Source: Pararhizobium mangrovi | Lineage (GTDB): Bacteria; Pseudomonadota; Alphaproteobacteria; Rhizobiales; Rhizobiaceae | DNA length: 64,000 bases | NCBI RefSeq assembly: GCF_006516965.1 | Contig: NZ_VHLH01000018.1 | Location: 39,710 to 103,709, forward strand | Reading direction: 5' to 3' | Part shown: one piece after another, positions 43,260 to 53,490 of the stretch | Position numbering within the stretch: the stretch's first letter is position 1 | Layout of the letters: every line of letters starts with the position of its first letter | Position numbers and translations under genes: made by a program | Notes under the pieces: model-generated | Told to the model about the DNA's origin: nothing | What the model saw: only the letters and a program-made list of their open reading frames with translations | Database searches by the model: none

Positions 43260-44666
43260 TCACATGTGGATGGGCTTGGCGAAGGTCGCGAGTGCCGCCT
43301 CGCGTACCGCCTCCGAAAGCGTCGGGTGGGCGTGGCAGGTGCGGCCGAGATCTTCCGACGAGCCGCCGAACTCCATCAGCACGCAGGCTTCGTGGATCAT
43401 GTCGCCGGCTTCCGCGCCGATGATGTGAACGCCGAGAACGCGGTCGGTCTTCTTGTCCGCGAGGAACTTCACGAAGCCGTCCGTCGCCAGCATGGCACGC
43501 GCGCGCCCATTGGCGGTGAAGGGGAACTTGCCGACGACGTATTCGACGCCTTCCTTCTTCAGGTCCTCCTCGGTCTTGCCGACCGAGGCGACTTCCGGGT
43601 GCGTGTAGACCACGTTCGGAATGACGCCGTAGTTCACGTGGCCGGCCTGGCCGGCGAGGATCTCGGCGACCGCCATGCCCTCGTCCTCGGCCTTGTGGGC
43701 AAGCATCGGGCCGCGCACCGCGTCGCCGATCGCGTACACGTTCGGGATCGACGTGCGGAAATGGTAGTCCACCTCGATGCGATTGGCTTTGTCGAAGACA
43801 ATACCGGCCTTCGCCATTCCCTGGTCCTCCGTATAGGGCTTGCGGCCCGTCGCAACGAGGACGATGTCGGCTTCGATCGACTGGCTGTCGCCACCCTTTT
43901 CCGGCTCGAAGGTGACCTTCGCGCCCTTTTCGGTGCGTTCGACAGCGGTGACCTTGGAACTGAGATTGATGTCCATGCCCTGCTTGTCGAGCATGCGCTG
44001 GAACTGCTCGGAGACCTCGCCGTCCATCGGTCCGAGCACCTTGTCGAGGAATTCCACGACGGTGACCTTGGTGCCGAGACGCGCCCAGACCGAACCCATC
44101 TCGAGGCCGATCACGCCTGCGCCGACGACGATCATCGTCTCCGGCACCTTTTCGAGCTCGAGGGCCCCGGTGGACGAGACGATCGTCTTCTCGTCGATCT
44201 CGACGTCGAGACCCGGGATGCCGGCGACCTGCGAACCGGTCGCGATCACGACGTTCTTCGCCTCGAGTTCCTGCGTTTCGCCCTCGTCGTTCGTGACGGA
44301 GACCTTGCCGCCGCCCAGCACCTGGCCGAAGCCGGTATAGGTGTCGACCTTGTTCTTCTTGAAGAGGTAGGCGACGCCGTCGACGTTGGCCTTCACGGTC
44401 GCATCCTTGTGCGCCATCATCTTCTTGAAATCGAGCTTGGGCTTGCCCTCGCCGATGCCCATCTGCACGAGCTCTTTGCCGGCTTCGTCGTACATCTGCG
44501 AGGCGTGCAGCAAAGCCTTGGACGGTATGCAGCCGATGTTGAGGCAGGTGCCGCCGAAGGTCGAGCGCTTTTCCACGACCGCCGTCTTCAGCCCGAGCTG
44601 GGCCGCCTTGATGGCGCAGACGTAACCGCCGGGGCCCGATCCGATGACGATGACATCATAGGCCAT
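43260..44666 (-). CDS. lpdA: Dihydrolipoyl dehydrogenase (E3)
   Basis: 468 residues, normal length. FAD site VIVIGSGPGGYVCAIKAA, redox-active disulfide in GGTCLNIGCIPSKALL, NAD site VVGAGVIGLEMGSVWARLG and the C-terminal interface with the catalytic His in CHAHPTLSEAVREA. It reoxidises the lipoyl arms of the E2 encoded upstream. Last gene of the suc operon, separated from sucB by a MAPEG gene. Confidence 0.96.
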   Translation of the reverse strand: MAYDVIVIGSGPGGYVCAIKAAQLGLKTAVVEKRSTFGGTCLNIGCIPSKALLHASQMYDEAGKELVQMGIGEGKPKLDFKKMMAHKDATVKANVDGVAYLFKKNKVDTYTGFGQVLGGGKVSVTNDEGETQELEAKNVVIATGSQVAGIPGLDVEIDEKTIVSSTGALELEKVPETMIVVGAGVIGLEMGSVWARLGTKVTVVEFLDKVLGPMDGEVSEQFQRMLDKQGMDINLSSKVTAVERTEKGAKVTFEPEKGGDSQSIEADIVLVATGRKPYTEDQGMAKAGIVFDKANRIEVDYHFRTSIPNVYAIGDAVRGPMLAHKAEDEGMAVAEILAGQAGHVNYGVIPNVVYTHPEVASVGKTEEDLKKEGVEYVVGKFPFTANGRARAMLATDGFVKFLADKKTDRVLGVHIIGAEAGDMIHEACVLMEFGGSSEDLGRTCHAHPTLSEAVREAALATFAKPIHM

Positions 44667-44721
44667 AGAACTTCTCCAGAATGGGTTCGGTTTGTAACCG
44701 AGCGGGCGAACCGCCCGTTTG

Positions 44722-45132
44722 TCAAAAGATAAGCGGGATCAGCATCAGCACGAGCCCGACGATCGAGGCGGCCCAGGCGATCGAGCGCACATAGGGGACC
44801 CCGAGGACGTAGAGCGGCAGGTAGACGATGCGCGCGACGAACCAGATCCAGGCCCCTGTCGCCGTCAGCCCGCCCGCGACGCCTGCAACGACGACGGCGA
44901 GCGCGAGCGCGATGAAGGCCGGCCACGTCTCCAGGTAGTTGCGCAACGCCCGGTCGGCGCGGCCGGCTTCCTTCGAGAGCTCGGTCGGTGCTTCGTCGCG
45001 CGGACCGGCGTTCCACGTCAGCCCGCGATCCTTCGTGGCGATGCCGCTCTGCGTCAGCATGTAGACGATCAGGAGAACGACGGACCAGCCGAGCAGGCTG
45101 AGTTCGATCGGTACGCCGGTCATCGCTTCCAT
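44722..45132 (-). CDS. MAPEG-family membrane protein
   Basis: 136 residues with four membrane helices (LLGWSVVLLIVYML; AFIALALAVVVAGVAGG; WIWFVARIVYLPLYVLG; IAWAASIVGLVLMLIPL). The segment RADRALRNYLETWPAFI matches bacterial MAPEG proteins, whose eukaryotic relatives are glutathione-dependent transferases. It sits between sucB and lpdA in the same direction. Role in the operon unknown. Confidence 0.82.
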   Translation of the reverse strand: MEAMTGVPIELSLLGWSVVLLIVYMLTQSGIATKDRGLTWNAGPRDEAPTELSKEAGRADRALRNYLETWPAFIALALAVVVAGVAGGLTATGAWIWFVARIVYLPLYVLGVPYVRSIAWAASIVGLVLMLIPLIF

Positions 45133-45168
45133 CGTCTTCCCCCTAAGTTACGCACCGTTCTTGCCGCT

Positions 45169-46785
45169 CTACAGATCCAGCACCAGACGCTCGGGATCTT
45201 CGAGCACTTCCTTGACGCGCACGAGGAACGTCACGGCTTCCTTGCCGTCGACGATGCGGTGGTCGTAGGAGACCGCCAGATACATCATCGGCCGGATGAC
45301 GACCTCGCCCTTGATGGCGACGGGGCGTTCCTGGATCTTGTGCATGCCGAGGATGCCGGACTGCGGCGCGTTCAGGATCGGCGAGGAAAGCAGCGAGCCG
45401 TAGACGCCGCCGTTCGAGATCGTGAAGGTGCCGCCCTGCATGTCGGCCATCGAAAGCTGCCCGTCGCGCGCGGCCTTGCCGAGGCGGTTGATCTCCTTCT
45501 CGACGCCGGCGATCGACATGGCGTCGGCATCGCGCACCACCGGTACGACGAGGCCCCGGTCGGTGCCGACGGCGACGCCGATATGGGCGAAGTTCTTGTA
45601 GATGATGTCCGTGCCGTCGATCTCGGCGTTGACGGCCGGCACTTCCTTCAGCGCATGGGTGACGGCCTTGGTGAAGAAGCCCATGAAGCCGAGCTTGACG
45701 CCGTGCTTCTTCTCGAAGAGCTCCTTGTACTTGGCGCGCAGGTCCATCACCGGCTTCATGTCCACCTCGTTGTAGGTGGTGAGCATGGCGGCCGTGTTCT
45801 GTGCGCCCTTCAGCCGCTTGGCGATGGTCTGGCGCAGGCGCGTCATCTTCACGCGTTCCTCGCGGGAAGAATCCTCGTCGGAAGACTTTGCGCGAGCCTG
45901 CACCTTCGGCTCTTCAGCGGGGCTCGAGGGGCTGGCGCGGTTGACCGCGTCCATCACGTCGCCCTTCAGCACCTGGCCGCGCTTGCCGGACCCTACGACC
46001 TGATCGGAGGACACGTTCTTCTCCTCCATCATCTTCTTGGCCGAGGGTGCCGGCGGCATGTCGGTGCCGCCCTTCTTCTCGCCGCCTTCGCGTGGGGAGG
46101 GCGTCTCGCCGGGACCGTTCGGCGTGGCGGGCTCGCCCTTCTCGTGGCTGGCACCGGCCGATCCGCCGGTCGCACCTTCCTCGATGCGCAACAGCAGTTC
46201 GCCGACCTCGACGTCCTGCCCCTGTTCGACCAGAAGTTCACGCACGACGCCGGCCGCCGGCGAGGGCACTTCCTGCGCGGCCTTGTCGGTTTCGAGTTCG
46301 AGCAACGGCTCGTCCATCTTCACTTCGTCGCCGACCTTCTTGAAGACTTCGCCGACGGTCGCCGAAGTCACGGATTCGCCGGCCGCCGGAACGGGAACGT
46401 CGACCATCTTGCCGCTGCCCTTGCCGGAACCCCCGCCATTGGCGGCCTTGCCCGCATCGTCCTTCTTCGCGCTGGCCGATGTCGTTTCCGCCTTCGCCTT
46501 GGCGCCGCCACCCGAGGCGCCGTTGCCGGCGGAGCCACCGCCGGCGCCTTCGGCCTCGATGGAACCGAGCAGCGCGTCCACCTCGACGGTGTCGCCTTCG
46601 TTGGCGACGATCTCGGAGAGCGTGCCGGCGGCGGGTGCGGGAACCTCGAGCGTCACCTTGTCGGTTTCCAGTTCCACCAGCGGCTCGTCGGCCGAGACGG
46701 TGTCGCCCTTCTTCTTCAGCCAGGTGCCGATCGTGGCCTCGGTAACGGACTCGCCGAGGGTGGGGACGCGGATTTCAGTTGCCAT
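45169..46785 (-). CDS. sucB: 2-oxoglutarate dehydrogenase E2, succinyltransferase, with two lipoyl domains
   Basis: 538 residues, longer than the usual 400 or so because two lipoyl domains are present: residues about 1-77 with [11 protein letters not shown] and about 119-196 with [11 protein letters not shown], each with its lipoyl lysine, joined by Gly/Ala/Lys-rich linkers. The E3-binding domain (about 240-280, [26 protein letters not shown]) and the catalytic domain with [12 protein letters not shown] follow. It transfers the succinyl group to CoA in the TCA cycle. It is 36 bases after sucA. Confidence 0.94.
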   Translation of the reverse strand: MATEIRVPTLGESVTEATIGTWLKKKGDTVSADEPLVELETDKVTLEVPAPAAGTLSEIVANEGDTVEVDALLGSIEAEGAGGGSAGNGASGGGAKAKAETTSASAKKDDAGKAANGGGSGKGSGKMVDVPVPAAGESVTSATVGEVFKKVGDEVKMDEPLLELETDKAAQEVPSPAAGVVRELLVEQGQDVEVGELLLRIEEGATGGSAGASHEKGEPATPNGPGETPSPREGGEKKGGTDMPPAPSAKKMMEEKNVSSDQVVGSGKRGQVLKGDVMDAVNRASPSSPAEEPKVQARAKSSDEDSSREERVKMTRLRQTIAKRLKGAQNTAAMLTTYNEVDMKPVMDLRAKYKELFEKKHGVKLGFMGFFTKAVTHALKEVPAVNAEIDGTDIIYKNFAHIGVAVGTDRGLVVPVVRDADAMSIAGVEKEINRLGKAARDGQLSMADMQGGTFTISNGGVYGSLLSSPILNAPQSGILGMHKIQERPVAIKGEVVIRPMMYLAVSYDHRIVDGKEAVTFLVRVKEVLEDPERLVLDL

Positions 46786-46821
46786 TCTTTCGGTCCTTGT
46801 CGGAAATCAGCTTGCCTGTCG

Positions 46822-49800
46822 TCATTCGCCGCCGAGCGCATCCTCGAGGAATGCCGCGAGCTGCGCCTTGTGCTTGGACATGAGGCCCGTCGCGGGCGAC
46901 GCCGCGGCCGGCCGGCCGGTGTAGCGCACGCGCTTGTGCTTGGCGTCGATATGGGCGAGCACCCATTCGAGATAGGGGTCGATGAAGGACCAGGCGCCCA
47001 TGTTCTTGGGCTCTTCCTGGCACCACACCATCTCCGCACCCGAAAAGCGCGAGAGTTCGTTGATCAGCGCCTTCGCCGGGAACGGATAGAGCTGTTCCAG
47101 GCGCAGCAGATAGATGTCGTCGATGCCGCGCTGCTCGCGCTCCTCGTAGAGATCGTAATAGACCTTGCCGGTACACATGACGACGCGGCGTATCTTGTTG
47201 TCCTTCTTGAGCTTGATCGGCTCGTCCTTGAGCATCTCCGCATCGTCCCAGAGCAGGCGATGGAAGGAGGTGTCGCCGGAAAGCTCCGAAAGCGTCGAGA
47301 TCGCACGCTTGTGGCGCAGCAGCGATTTCGGCGTCATCAGGATGAGCGGCTTGCGGAAGTCGCGCTTCATCTGCCGGCGCAGGACGTGGAAGTAGTTCGC
47401 CGGCGTCGAGCAGTTGGCGACCTGCATGTTGTCTTCCGCGCACAGCTGCAGATAGCGCTCCAGGCGTGCCGACGAGTGCTCCGGTCCCTGGCCCTCGTAG
47501 CCGTGCGGCAGCAGGCAGACGAGGCCGGACATGCGCAGCCATTTGCGCTCGCCCGACGAGATGAACTGGTCGAAGACCACCTGCGCGCCGTTGGCGAAAT
47601 CGCCGAACTGCGCTTCCCACAGCGTCAGCGCATTCGGCTCGGAGAGCGAATAGCCGTATTCGAAGCCGAGCACGGCGACCTCCGAGAGCATCGAATTGAT
47701 GACCTCGTAGAATTGCTGGCCCTTGCCGACGTGATTGAGCGGAATGTAGCGCTCTTCGGTCTCCTGATCGTAGAGCACGGAGTGGCGCTGCGAGAAGGTG
47801 CCGCGCTCCACGTCCTGGCCGGACAGGCGGACGGGGTTGCCTTCCAGCAGCAGCGATCCGAAGGCGAGCGCTTCGCCGGTCGCCCAGTCGATGCCCTCGC
47901 CGGTATCGATCATCTTCTGGCGGTTGTCCATGAAGCGCTTGATCGTGCGGTGGGCCTTGAAGTCCTCGGGCAGTTCGGAAAGCTTCCGGCCGATCTCCTT
48001 GAGCTGCTTCATCGGCATGGAGGTCTTACCGCGACGACGCTCGTCCTCGTCGTCGGCGACCCGCATGCCGGACCATACGCCGTCCAGCCAGTCGGCCTTG
48101 TTGGGCTTGTAGCTCGAGCCGCGCTCGAATTCGTCGTCGAGATGGGAACGCCACTCGGCCTTCAACGCCTCGACGCGATCGTTGTCGACGAGCTTTTCCT
48201 CGATCAGCTTCTTGGTATAGCCCTGCAACGTCGTCTGGTGCGTGCGGATCGTCTGATACATCTTCGGCTGCGTGAAGGAGGGCTCGTCACCCTCGTTGTG
48301 GCCGTAGCGCCGGTAGCAGAACATGTCGACGACGACCGGCTTGTGGAACTTCATCCGGAATTCGATCGCCACCTTGGCGGCGTAGACGACCGCTTCTGGA
48401 TCGTCGCCGTTCACGTGGAAGATCGGCGCCTCGATCATCTTCGCGACGTCGGACGGGTAGGGCGAGGAGCGCTGCAGACGCGGGTTCGTGGTGAAGCCGA
48501 TCTGGTTGTTGATGATGAAGTGCACCGTGCCGGCGACGCGGTGTCCGCGAAGGCCGGAGAGGCCGAGGCACTCCGCCACGACGCCCTGGCCGGCGAAGGC
48601 CGCGTCGCCGTGGATCAGCAGCGGCAGCACCTGTGCGCGCTTTTCGAGCGGCACGACTTCCTCGCGCGGCTTGCCGGCCCAAAGGTCCTGCTTGGCGCGC
48701 GCCTTGCCCATGACGACCGGATTGACGATCTCGAGATGCGAGGGGTTCGCCGTCAGCGACAAATGCACCTTGTTGCCGTCGAACTCGCGGTCGGAAGAGG
48801 CGCCGAGGTGGTACTTCACGTCGCCCGAGCCTTCGACGTCGTCGGGGTTCGCCGAACCGCCCTTGAACTCGTGGAAGATGACGCGGTGCGGCTTGTGCAT
48901 CACCTGTGAAAGCACGTTCAGCCGGCCGCGATGCGCCATGCCGAGCACGATTTCCTTCAGGCCCATCGCGCCGCCGCGCTTGATGATCTGTTCCAGCGCC
49001 GGGATCAGCGCTTCCGCGCCGTCAAGGCCGAAGCGCTTCGTGCCCTTGTACTTGACGTCGATGAACTGTTCGAAGCCTTCCGCCTCGACGAGCTTCTGCA
49101 GGATCGCCGACTTGCCGCGCTCGGTGAACTCGATGCCCTTGTCCGGACCCTCGATGCGCTGCTGGATCCAGGCTTTCTCCTCGGGATCGGAGATGTGCAT
49201 GAACTCGACGCCGATCGTCGAGCAATAGGTCCGCTCGAGGATCGAGAGCATCTCGCGCAGCGTCGCCCATTCGAGGCCGAGCACGTTGTCGAGAAAGATC
49301 GGACGGTCGAAATCGTCGTCCGTGAAGCCGTAGGTCTTGGGATCGAGCTCGTTATAGTCCTCGCGCGGGCCGGCGATGCCGAGCGGGTCGAGGTCGGCGT
49401 GGAGGTGGCCGCGCATGCGGTAGGCGCGGATCATCATGATGGCGCGAACGGAATCGCGCGTCTGCTGCATGACTTCCGCTTCGCTGACGGCCGCGTGGCC
49501 GTTGGTGGCCCCGTTCGTCGGCGCCTTTTCGGCCTTGTCGCGAAGCTTGGCGCCGACATGGCTTTCGACAGCACCCCAGTTGTTGTCGAGCGCGGAGATC
49601 AGTTCGCCGTTCGGCTTCGGGGGCCAGTCGGACTTCGCCCAGGAAGCGCCGGCAGCGGCCTTGCGCACATTCTCCGCATCGTCGGCCAGGGACTCGAAGA
49701 ACGAGCGCCACTCCTCGGGAACCGCCTGCGGATCGTCCTCGTAGCGCGCGTAGAGCTCCTCGATGTAGCCCGCATTGCTGCCGTAGAGGAACGAGGTTTC

Positions 49801-49839
49801 CTGGAACGCGTCGTTGGCTTCCTGCCGTGCCATGGTCAT
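46822..49839 (-). CDS. sucA: 2-oxoglutarate dehydrogenase E1
   Basis: 1005 residues; the ATG at 49833 is spaced better from AAAGG than the first ATG at 49839. N-terminal E2-binding segment SFLYGSNAGYIEELYARYE, thiamine diphosphate motif starting GDAAFAGQGVVAECLG and ending IINNQIGFTTN, and C-terminal WCQEEPKNMGAWSFID. It decarboxylates 2-oxoglutarate and loads the lipoyl arm of SucB. A 213-base gap precedes it after sucD. Confidence 0.96.
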   Translation of the reverse strand: MTMARQEANDAFQETSFLYGSNAGYIEELYARYEDDPQAVPEEWRSFFESLADDAENVRKAAAGASWAKSDWPPKPNGELISALDNNWGAVESHVGAKLRDKAEKAPTNGATNGHAAVSEAEVMQQTRDSVRAIMMIRAYRMRGHLHADLDPLGIAGPREDYNELDPKTYGFTDDDFDRPIFLDNVLGLEWATLREMLSILERTYCSTIGVEFMHISDPEEKAWIQQRIEGPDKGIEFTERGKSAILQKLVEAEGFEQFIDVKYKGTKRFGLDGAEALIPALEQIIKRGGAMGLKEIVLGMAHRGRLNVLSQVMHKPHRVIFHEFKGGSANPDDVEGSGDVKYHLGASSDREFDGNKVHLSLTANPSHLEIVNPVVMGKARAKQDLWAGKPREEVVPLEKRAQVLPLLIHGDAAFAGQGVVAECLGLSGLRGHRVAGTVHFIINNQIGFTTNPRLQRSSPYPSDVAKMIEAPIFHVNGDDPEAVVYAAKVAIEFRMKFHKPVVVDMFCYRRYGHNEGDEPSFTQPKMYQTIRTHQTTLQGYTKKLIEEKLVDNDRVEALKAEWRSHLDDEFERGSSYKPNKADWLDGVWSGMRVADDEDERRRGKTSMPMKQLKEIGRKLSELPEDFKAHRTIKRFMDNRQKMIDTGEGIDWATGEALAFGSLLLEGNPVRLSGQDVERGTFSQRHSVLYDQETEERYIPLNHVGKGQQFYEVINSMLSEVAVLGFEYGYSLSEPNALTLWEAQFGDFANGAQVVFDQFISSGERKWLRMSGLVCLLPHGYEGQGPEHSSARLERYLQLCAEDNMQVANCSTPANYFHVLRRQMKRDFRKPLILMTPKSLLRHKRAISTLSELSGDTSFHRLLWDDAEMLKDEPIKLKKDNKIRRVVMCTGKVYYDLYEEREQRGIDDIYLLRLEQLYPFPAKALINELSRFSGAEMVWCQEEPKNMGAWSFIDPYLEWVLAHIDAKHKRVRYTGRPAAASPATGLMSKHKAQLAAFLEDALGGE

Positions 49840-50052
49840 AACCTTTGCGAAGCGTTCTCGCGCCGCGCATCCTTGGGGTCGTGCCGGTGTCCCGTTCCGG
49901 CCTTCGTTGCATCGTGGGCGCCCTCCGGCACCCGTTCGATACGGCCGCTTTCGCCGCCCTATCGCATGTCGTTGTGCACGGTGCGCGTTACAACCGTGTT
50001 ACCGCCGGATCGTGCACTTCTTTCGTGCGCGATCGCCCAACAAAGATGGCGG

Positions 50053-50973
50053 TCAGCCCTTGAGCTTCCTGGCCAGGGTGCTGCCGAGCTGCGCCGGGGA
50101 GGGGGAAACGGTAATGCCCGCATCCTCCATCGCCGCGATCTTGTCTTCCGCGCCGCCCTTGCCGCCGGTGATGACGGCGCCGGCATGGCCCATCGTCCGT
50201 CCGGGAGGGGCCGTTCGCCCGGCGATGAAGCCGACGACCGGCTTCTTGCGGCCCTTCTTCGCCTCGTCCTTCAGGAACTGAGCGGCGTCCTCCTCGGCTT
50301 GGCCGCCGATCTCGCCGATCATGATGATCGATTCGGTCGCGTCGTCGGCGAGGAACATTTCCAGCATTTCGATGAACTCGGTTCCCTTGACCGGATCGCC
50401 GCCGATGCCGACGGCCGTCGTCTGGCCGAGGCCTTCGTTCGTCGTCTGGAACACGGCCTCGTAGGTCAGGGTTCCAGAGCGCGACAGGATGCCCACGGAG
50501 CCCTTCTTGAAGATGTTGCCGGGCATGATGCCGATCTTGCATTCGTCGGGCGTCAGAACGCCCGGGCAGTTCGGCCCGATCAGCCGCGAGTTCGATGTTT
50601 CGAGCCTGGCCTTCACCTTCACCATGTCGGCGACCGGAATGCCCTCGGTGATGCACACGATCAGCGGGATCTCCGCCTCGATCGCTTCCATGATCGCAGC
50701 ACCCGCGCCCGCCGGCGGAACGTAGATCACCGACGCGTTGGCTTGCGTCCTGTCCTTCGCCTCTGCCACGCTCGTGAAGATCGGCAGCTCGGTACCGGAA
50801 GCTTCCTTCGCGCCTTCACCGGCCGTCCACGTCTCGCCACCCTTCTTGGGATGGATGCCGGCGACCATCTTGGTGCCGTGATAGGCGAGCGCCTGCTCGG
50901 TGTGAAAGGTGCCGGTCTTGCCGGTCAGACCCTGAACCAGGACCTTGGTGTCTTTGTTGACGAGAATGGACAT
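50053..50973 (-). CDS. sucD: Succinyl-CoA synthetase alpha subunit
   Basis: 306 residues from the ATG at 50973 (a TTG at 50979 is in frame but less well placed). CoA-binding fold [38 protein letters not shown] with the phospho-histidine in GHAGA. Forms the synthetase with SucC. Unusually, it does not follow sucC directly; a glycosyltransferase gene lies between. Confidence 0.96.
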   Translation of the reverse strand: MSILVNKDTKVLVQGLTGKTGTFHTEQALAYHGTKMVAGIHPKKGGETWTAGEGAKEASGTELPIFTSVAEAKDRTQANASVIYVPPAGAGAAIMEAIEAEIPLIVCITEGIPVADMVKVKARLETSNSRLIGPNCPGVLTPDECKIGIMPGNIFKKGSVGILSRSGTLTYEAVFQTTNEGLGQTTAVGIGGDPVKGTEFIEMLEMFLADDATESIIMIGEIGGQAEEDAAQFLKDEAKKGRKKPVVGFIAGRTAPPGRTMGHAGAVITGGKGGAEDKIAAMEDAGITVSPSPAQLGSTLARKLKG

Positions 50974-51062
50974 TGGCAAAGCCTCTCGGTTTATTGCGGC
51001 GATCGTTCCGGCAGATGGCGGCGATGATCGCTGATGTGTCGTTCGGTTGGACCGAATGTCGC

Positions 51063-51869
51063 CTACGAGATCGGAATGGCAGAAGACAACGGCGGTACGG
51101 AGTGTTTCGGGTTCCCCCCGACGTTCGGATCGGCGGCGCGAAGATCGCGTATGTGTTCGGCCATAGTTCGTCCGATCAGGGTATCGAGATCGTAGGCGCT
51201 GGCAACGTCTCCAGGATCGTCGGCCTTAAGCTTCGCGCCGAGATGAAGCACCCGTGGCGCCGCGAAGGAGGAGTCCCAGTTCGCCAAGAGCTTGTGGCTC
51301 ATCATGTTGTATTGGGGCGGCAGGACGTGAAAGCGGACATCGCCGGTCCACAGCAGGTCGCGCAGGATTGGCTGATCGTTTTTCGCACCGGTCTTGATGA
51401 GCCTGCGCTCCCATTCGTCAACAAGGCTGCGCGTCCGCGCACTTGACGCGATACCGAGAACGCCTCCGTTGATCTGCGGGAAGCAAGGTGGAACGTCCGA
51501 TGCCGAAGGAACGCGTCCGAGCTTCCAGTTCGTGCGGATCATCTGTACGCCCGTCATGTCGAATCGGGTCAATACCTGAAAGATCTCCGACAAATCGGAA
51601 AGCACGATCACGTCGTTGTCGAGATAGATCGTGCGCTCGAAACGCGAACGGCGAAGACTTTCCATCTTCGGGCGAAACCACGAGCGCTCAAGCGCGAAGA
51701 CACCATCGAAAACATCTTTGTCGACGTTTTGATCGGTGAAGAGGTCGATCACGCATTCCGGCATGGCTTCGCGCAGCGTACGTGCGGCGCGCTGTGCCAA
51801 CACGGCATGGCCCTCGCCGCTCGCAGCTAGGACAAACCCCTCGGTCGGATCGGTGTCTTCGCGTGCCAT
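51063..51869 (-). CDS. Glycosyltransferase-like protein inside the sucCD operon
   Basis: 268 residues, no membrane segment. The fold signals are those of a GT8-like retaining glycosyltransferase: [11 protein letters not shown] carries a DxD-type metal motif, and [11 protein letters not shown] plus a C-terminal HLGAKLK histidine match the family style. It starts five bases after the sucC stop and ends 89 bases before sucD, so it must share their mRNA. Donor and acceptor unknown. The insertion between two subunits of one enzyme suggests late arrival. Confidence 0.7.
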   Translation of the reverse strand: MAREDTDPTEGFVLAASGEGHAVLAQRAARTLREAMPECVIDLFTDQNVDKDVFDGVFALERSWFRPKMESLRRSRFERTIYLDNDVIVLSDLSEIFQVLTRFDMTGVQMIRTNWKLGRVPSASDVPPCFPQINGGVLGIASSARTRSLVDEWERRLIKTGAKNDQPILRDLLWTGDVRFHVLPPQYNMMSHKLLANWDSSFAAPRVLHLGAKLKADDPGDVASAYDLDTLIGRTMAEHIRDLRAADPNVGGNPKHSVPPLSSAIPIS

Positions 51870-51874
51870 CCGTT

Positions 51875-53068
51875 CTAGCTCTGGACAGCTGCGACGATTT
51901 TCTTGGCGGCGTCGTCGAGGTCGTCGGCGGAGATGACGTTGAGGCCGCTTTCGTCGATGATCTTCTTGCCGATCTCGACGTTCGTGCCTTCGAGGCGTAC
52001 GACGAGCGGCACCTGCAGGCCGACTTCCTTCACCGCGGCAATCACGCCCTCGGCGATGACGTCGCAGCGCATGATGCCGCCGAAGATGTTGACGAGGATG
52101 CCCTTCACGCTCGGATCGGCGGTGATGATCTTGAAGGCCGCCGTCACCTTTTCCTTGGAGGCGCCGCCGCCGACGTCGAGGAAGTTCGCGGGCTCGGCGC
52201 CATAGAGCTTGATGATGTCCATCGTCGCCATGGCGAGGCCGGCGCCGTTGACCATGCAGCCGATATTGCCGTCGAGCGCGACGTAGGCGAGGTCGTATTT
52301 CGACGCCTCGATTTCCTTCTCGTCCTCCTCGGAGGTGTCGCGCAGCTCCTTCACGTCGTCATGGCGGAAGAGGGCGTTGCCGTCGAAGGAGACCTTCGCG
52401 TCGAGCACGCGCAGATGCCCGTTCTCCATGACGATCAGCGGATTGACCTCGAGCAGCGCCATGTCCTTCTCGACGAAGGCCTTGTAGAGCGCGGGAAAGA
52501 GCGTCTTCGCATCCTCGCGCGCGGCGCCTTCGAGCTTCAGCGCGTCCGAAAGGGCGGCGACGTCCTCGTCGCCGACACCGGTCGACGGATCGATGGCGCG
52601 AGTGAGGATCTTGTCCGGCGTCTCGGCGGCGACGGTCTCGATGTCCATGCCGCCCTCGGTGGAGACGACGAAGGCCGGCCGGCCGACCGTGCGGTCGACG
52701 AGCAGCGAGAGGTAGAGTTCCCGGTCGATGTCGGCGCCGTCCTCGATGTAGAGGCGGTTCACCTGCTTGCCCGCCGGGCCCGTCTGCTTGGTCACCAGCG
52801 TATTGCCGAGCATTTCGCGCGCGTTCGCTTCGACTTCGTCGACCGATTTCGCCAGCCGTACGCCGCCCTTCGATCCTTCGCCGAGCTCGGTGAACTTGCC
52901 CTTGCCGCGCCCGCCGGCGTGGATCTGGCTCTTCACCACGAAGAGCGGGCCGGGCAGCTTGGCCGCCGCATCGCGCGCCTCGTCGGCTGAAAAGATCGGG
53001 ACGCCTTCGGCGACCGGAGCGCCGTAGCCTTTCAGGAGCGCCTTGGCCTGGTATTCATGGATGTTCAT
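51875..53068 (-). CDS. sucC: Succinyl-CoA synthetase beta subunit
   Basis: 397 residues, normal. N-terminal [19 protein letters not shown]-grasp residues [15 protein letters not shown] and LEVNPLIV, C-terminal [14 protein letters not shown] and [15 protein letters not shown]. Makes ATP or GTP from succinyl-CoA with SucD. AGAGGAAA precedes the ATG. It is the first gene of the operon; mdh, often found just upstream in related bacteria, is not there. Confidence 0.96.
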   Translation of the reverse strand: MNIHEYQAKALLKGYGAPVAEGVPIFSADEARDAAAKLPGPLFVVKSQIHAGGRGKGKFTELGEGSKGGVRLAKSVDEVEANAREMLGNTLVTKQTGPAGKQVNRLYIEDGADIDRELYLSLLVDRTVGRPAFVVSTEGGMDIETVAAETPDKILTRAIDPSTGVGDEDVAALSDALKLEGAAREDAKTLFPALYKAFVEKDMALLEVNPLIVMENGHLRVLDAKVSFDGNALFRHDDVKELRDTSEEDEKEIEASKYDLAYVALDGNIGCMVNGAGLAMATMDIIKLYGAEPANFLDVGGGASKEKVTAAFKIITADPSVKGILVNIFGGIMRCDVIAEGVIAAVKEVGLQVPLVVRLEGTNVEIGKKIIDESGLNVISADDLDDAAKKIVAAVQS

Positions 53069-53490
53069 GGTCGAGTTTCCTCTGGTCGCGCCGGCTTCGC
53101 GCCGGGCAGGAGGGGAGCGGACACAGGTCGAACGCCGGCCGTGAGCCGGTCGTTCCGCCAGAAGCCGAAGCCTCGGCGAACTTCGAATCGTGTCCGATGA
53201 AGGATCGGTGCGTCCGGAAGGGCGGCATCCCGTGCCGTATGCGAGGTCGCAGATCGCTTCCAGGCGATGATCGACGGCATTCCACCGACATCGCCGGGCT
53301 TTTGCGTTCTTTTCTCGCGCCCCATCGTGGTCGCCTTGTCCAAGCCGTGAAACGACGCCGGCCGGAAGCGTCGGCGTCTGGAAACGCGATGGGGATAACG
53401 CCGCTAGACGGAAAAGACAACCAAAACTTCAAGGATACGAAAAATCAGACCCTTAGATAAGACGCAATTGACGTAAACGTCAACGAGCTA
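53069..53490. other. Long leader/promoter region of the suc operon
   Basis: 422 bases between zapE and sucC, both minus strand, without a credible gene. A perfect 16-base palindrome lies at 53468-53483 and the DNA around 53400-53470 is AT-rich, fitting a promoter about 350-400 bases before sucC and a long leader. No trace of mdh was seen. Confidence 0.55.
53468..53483. promoter_or_regulatory. Perfect palindrome overlapping a possible -35 of the suc operon
   Basis: Arms TTGACGT and ACGTCAA flank AA. Read on the minus strand it contains TTGACG, a good -35 element. The -10, 17 bases on (TTATCT), is poor. A dimeric regulator bound here would compete with RNA polymerase. Confidence 0.4.

Noticed and set aside
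44719..48909. 1396-codon open frame on the plus strand
   Set aside because: It lies antisense to sucA, sucB and lpdA, which are certain. Long antisense frames are expected in GC-rich DNA and the translation is rich in Arg, Asp, His and Gly without any domain.
53197..53460. 87-codon plus-strand frame in the zapE-sucC gap
   Set aside because: Arg-rich, no ribosome binding site and it would run through the probable suc promoter.
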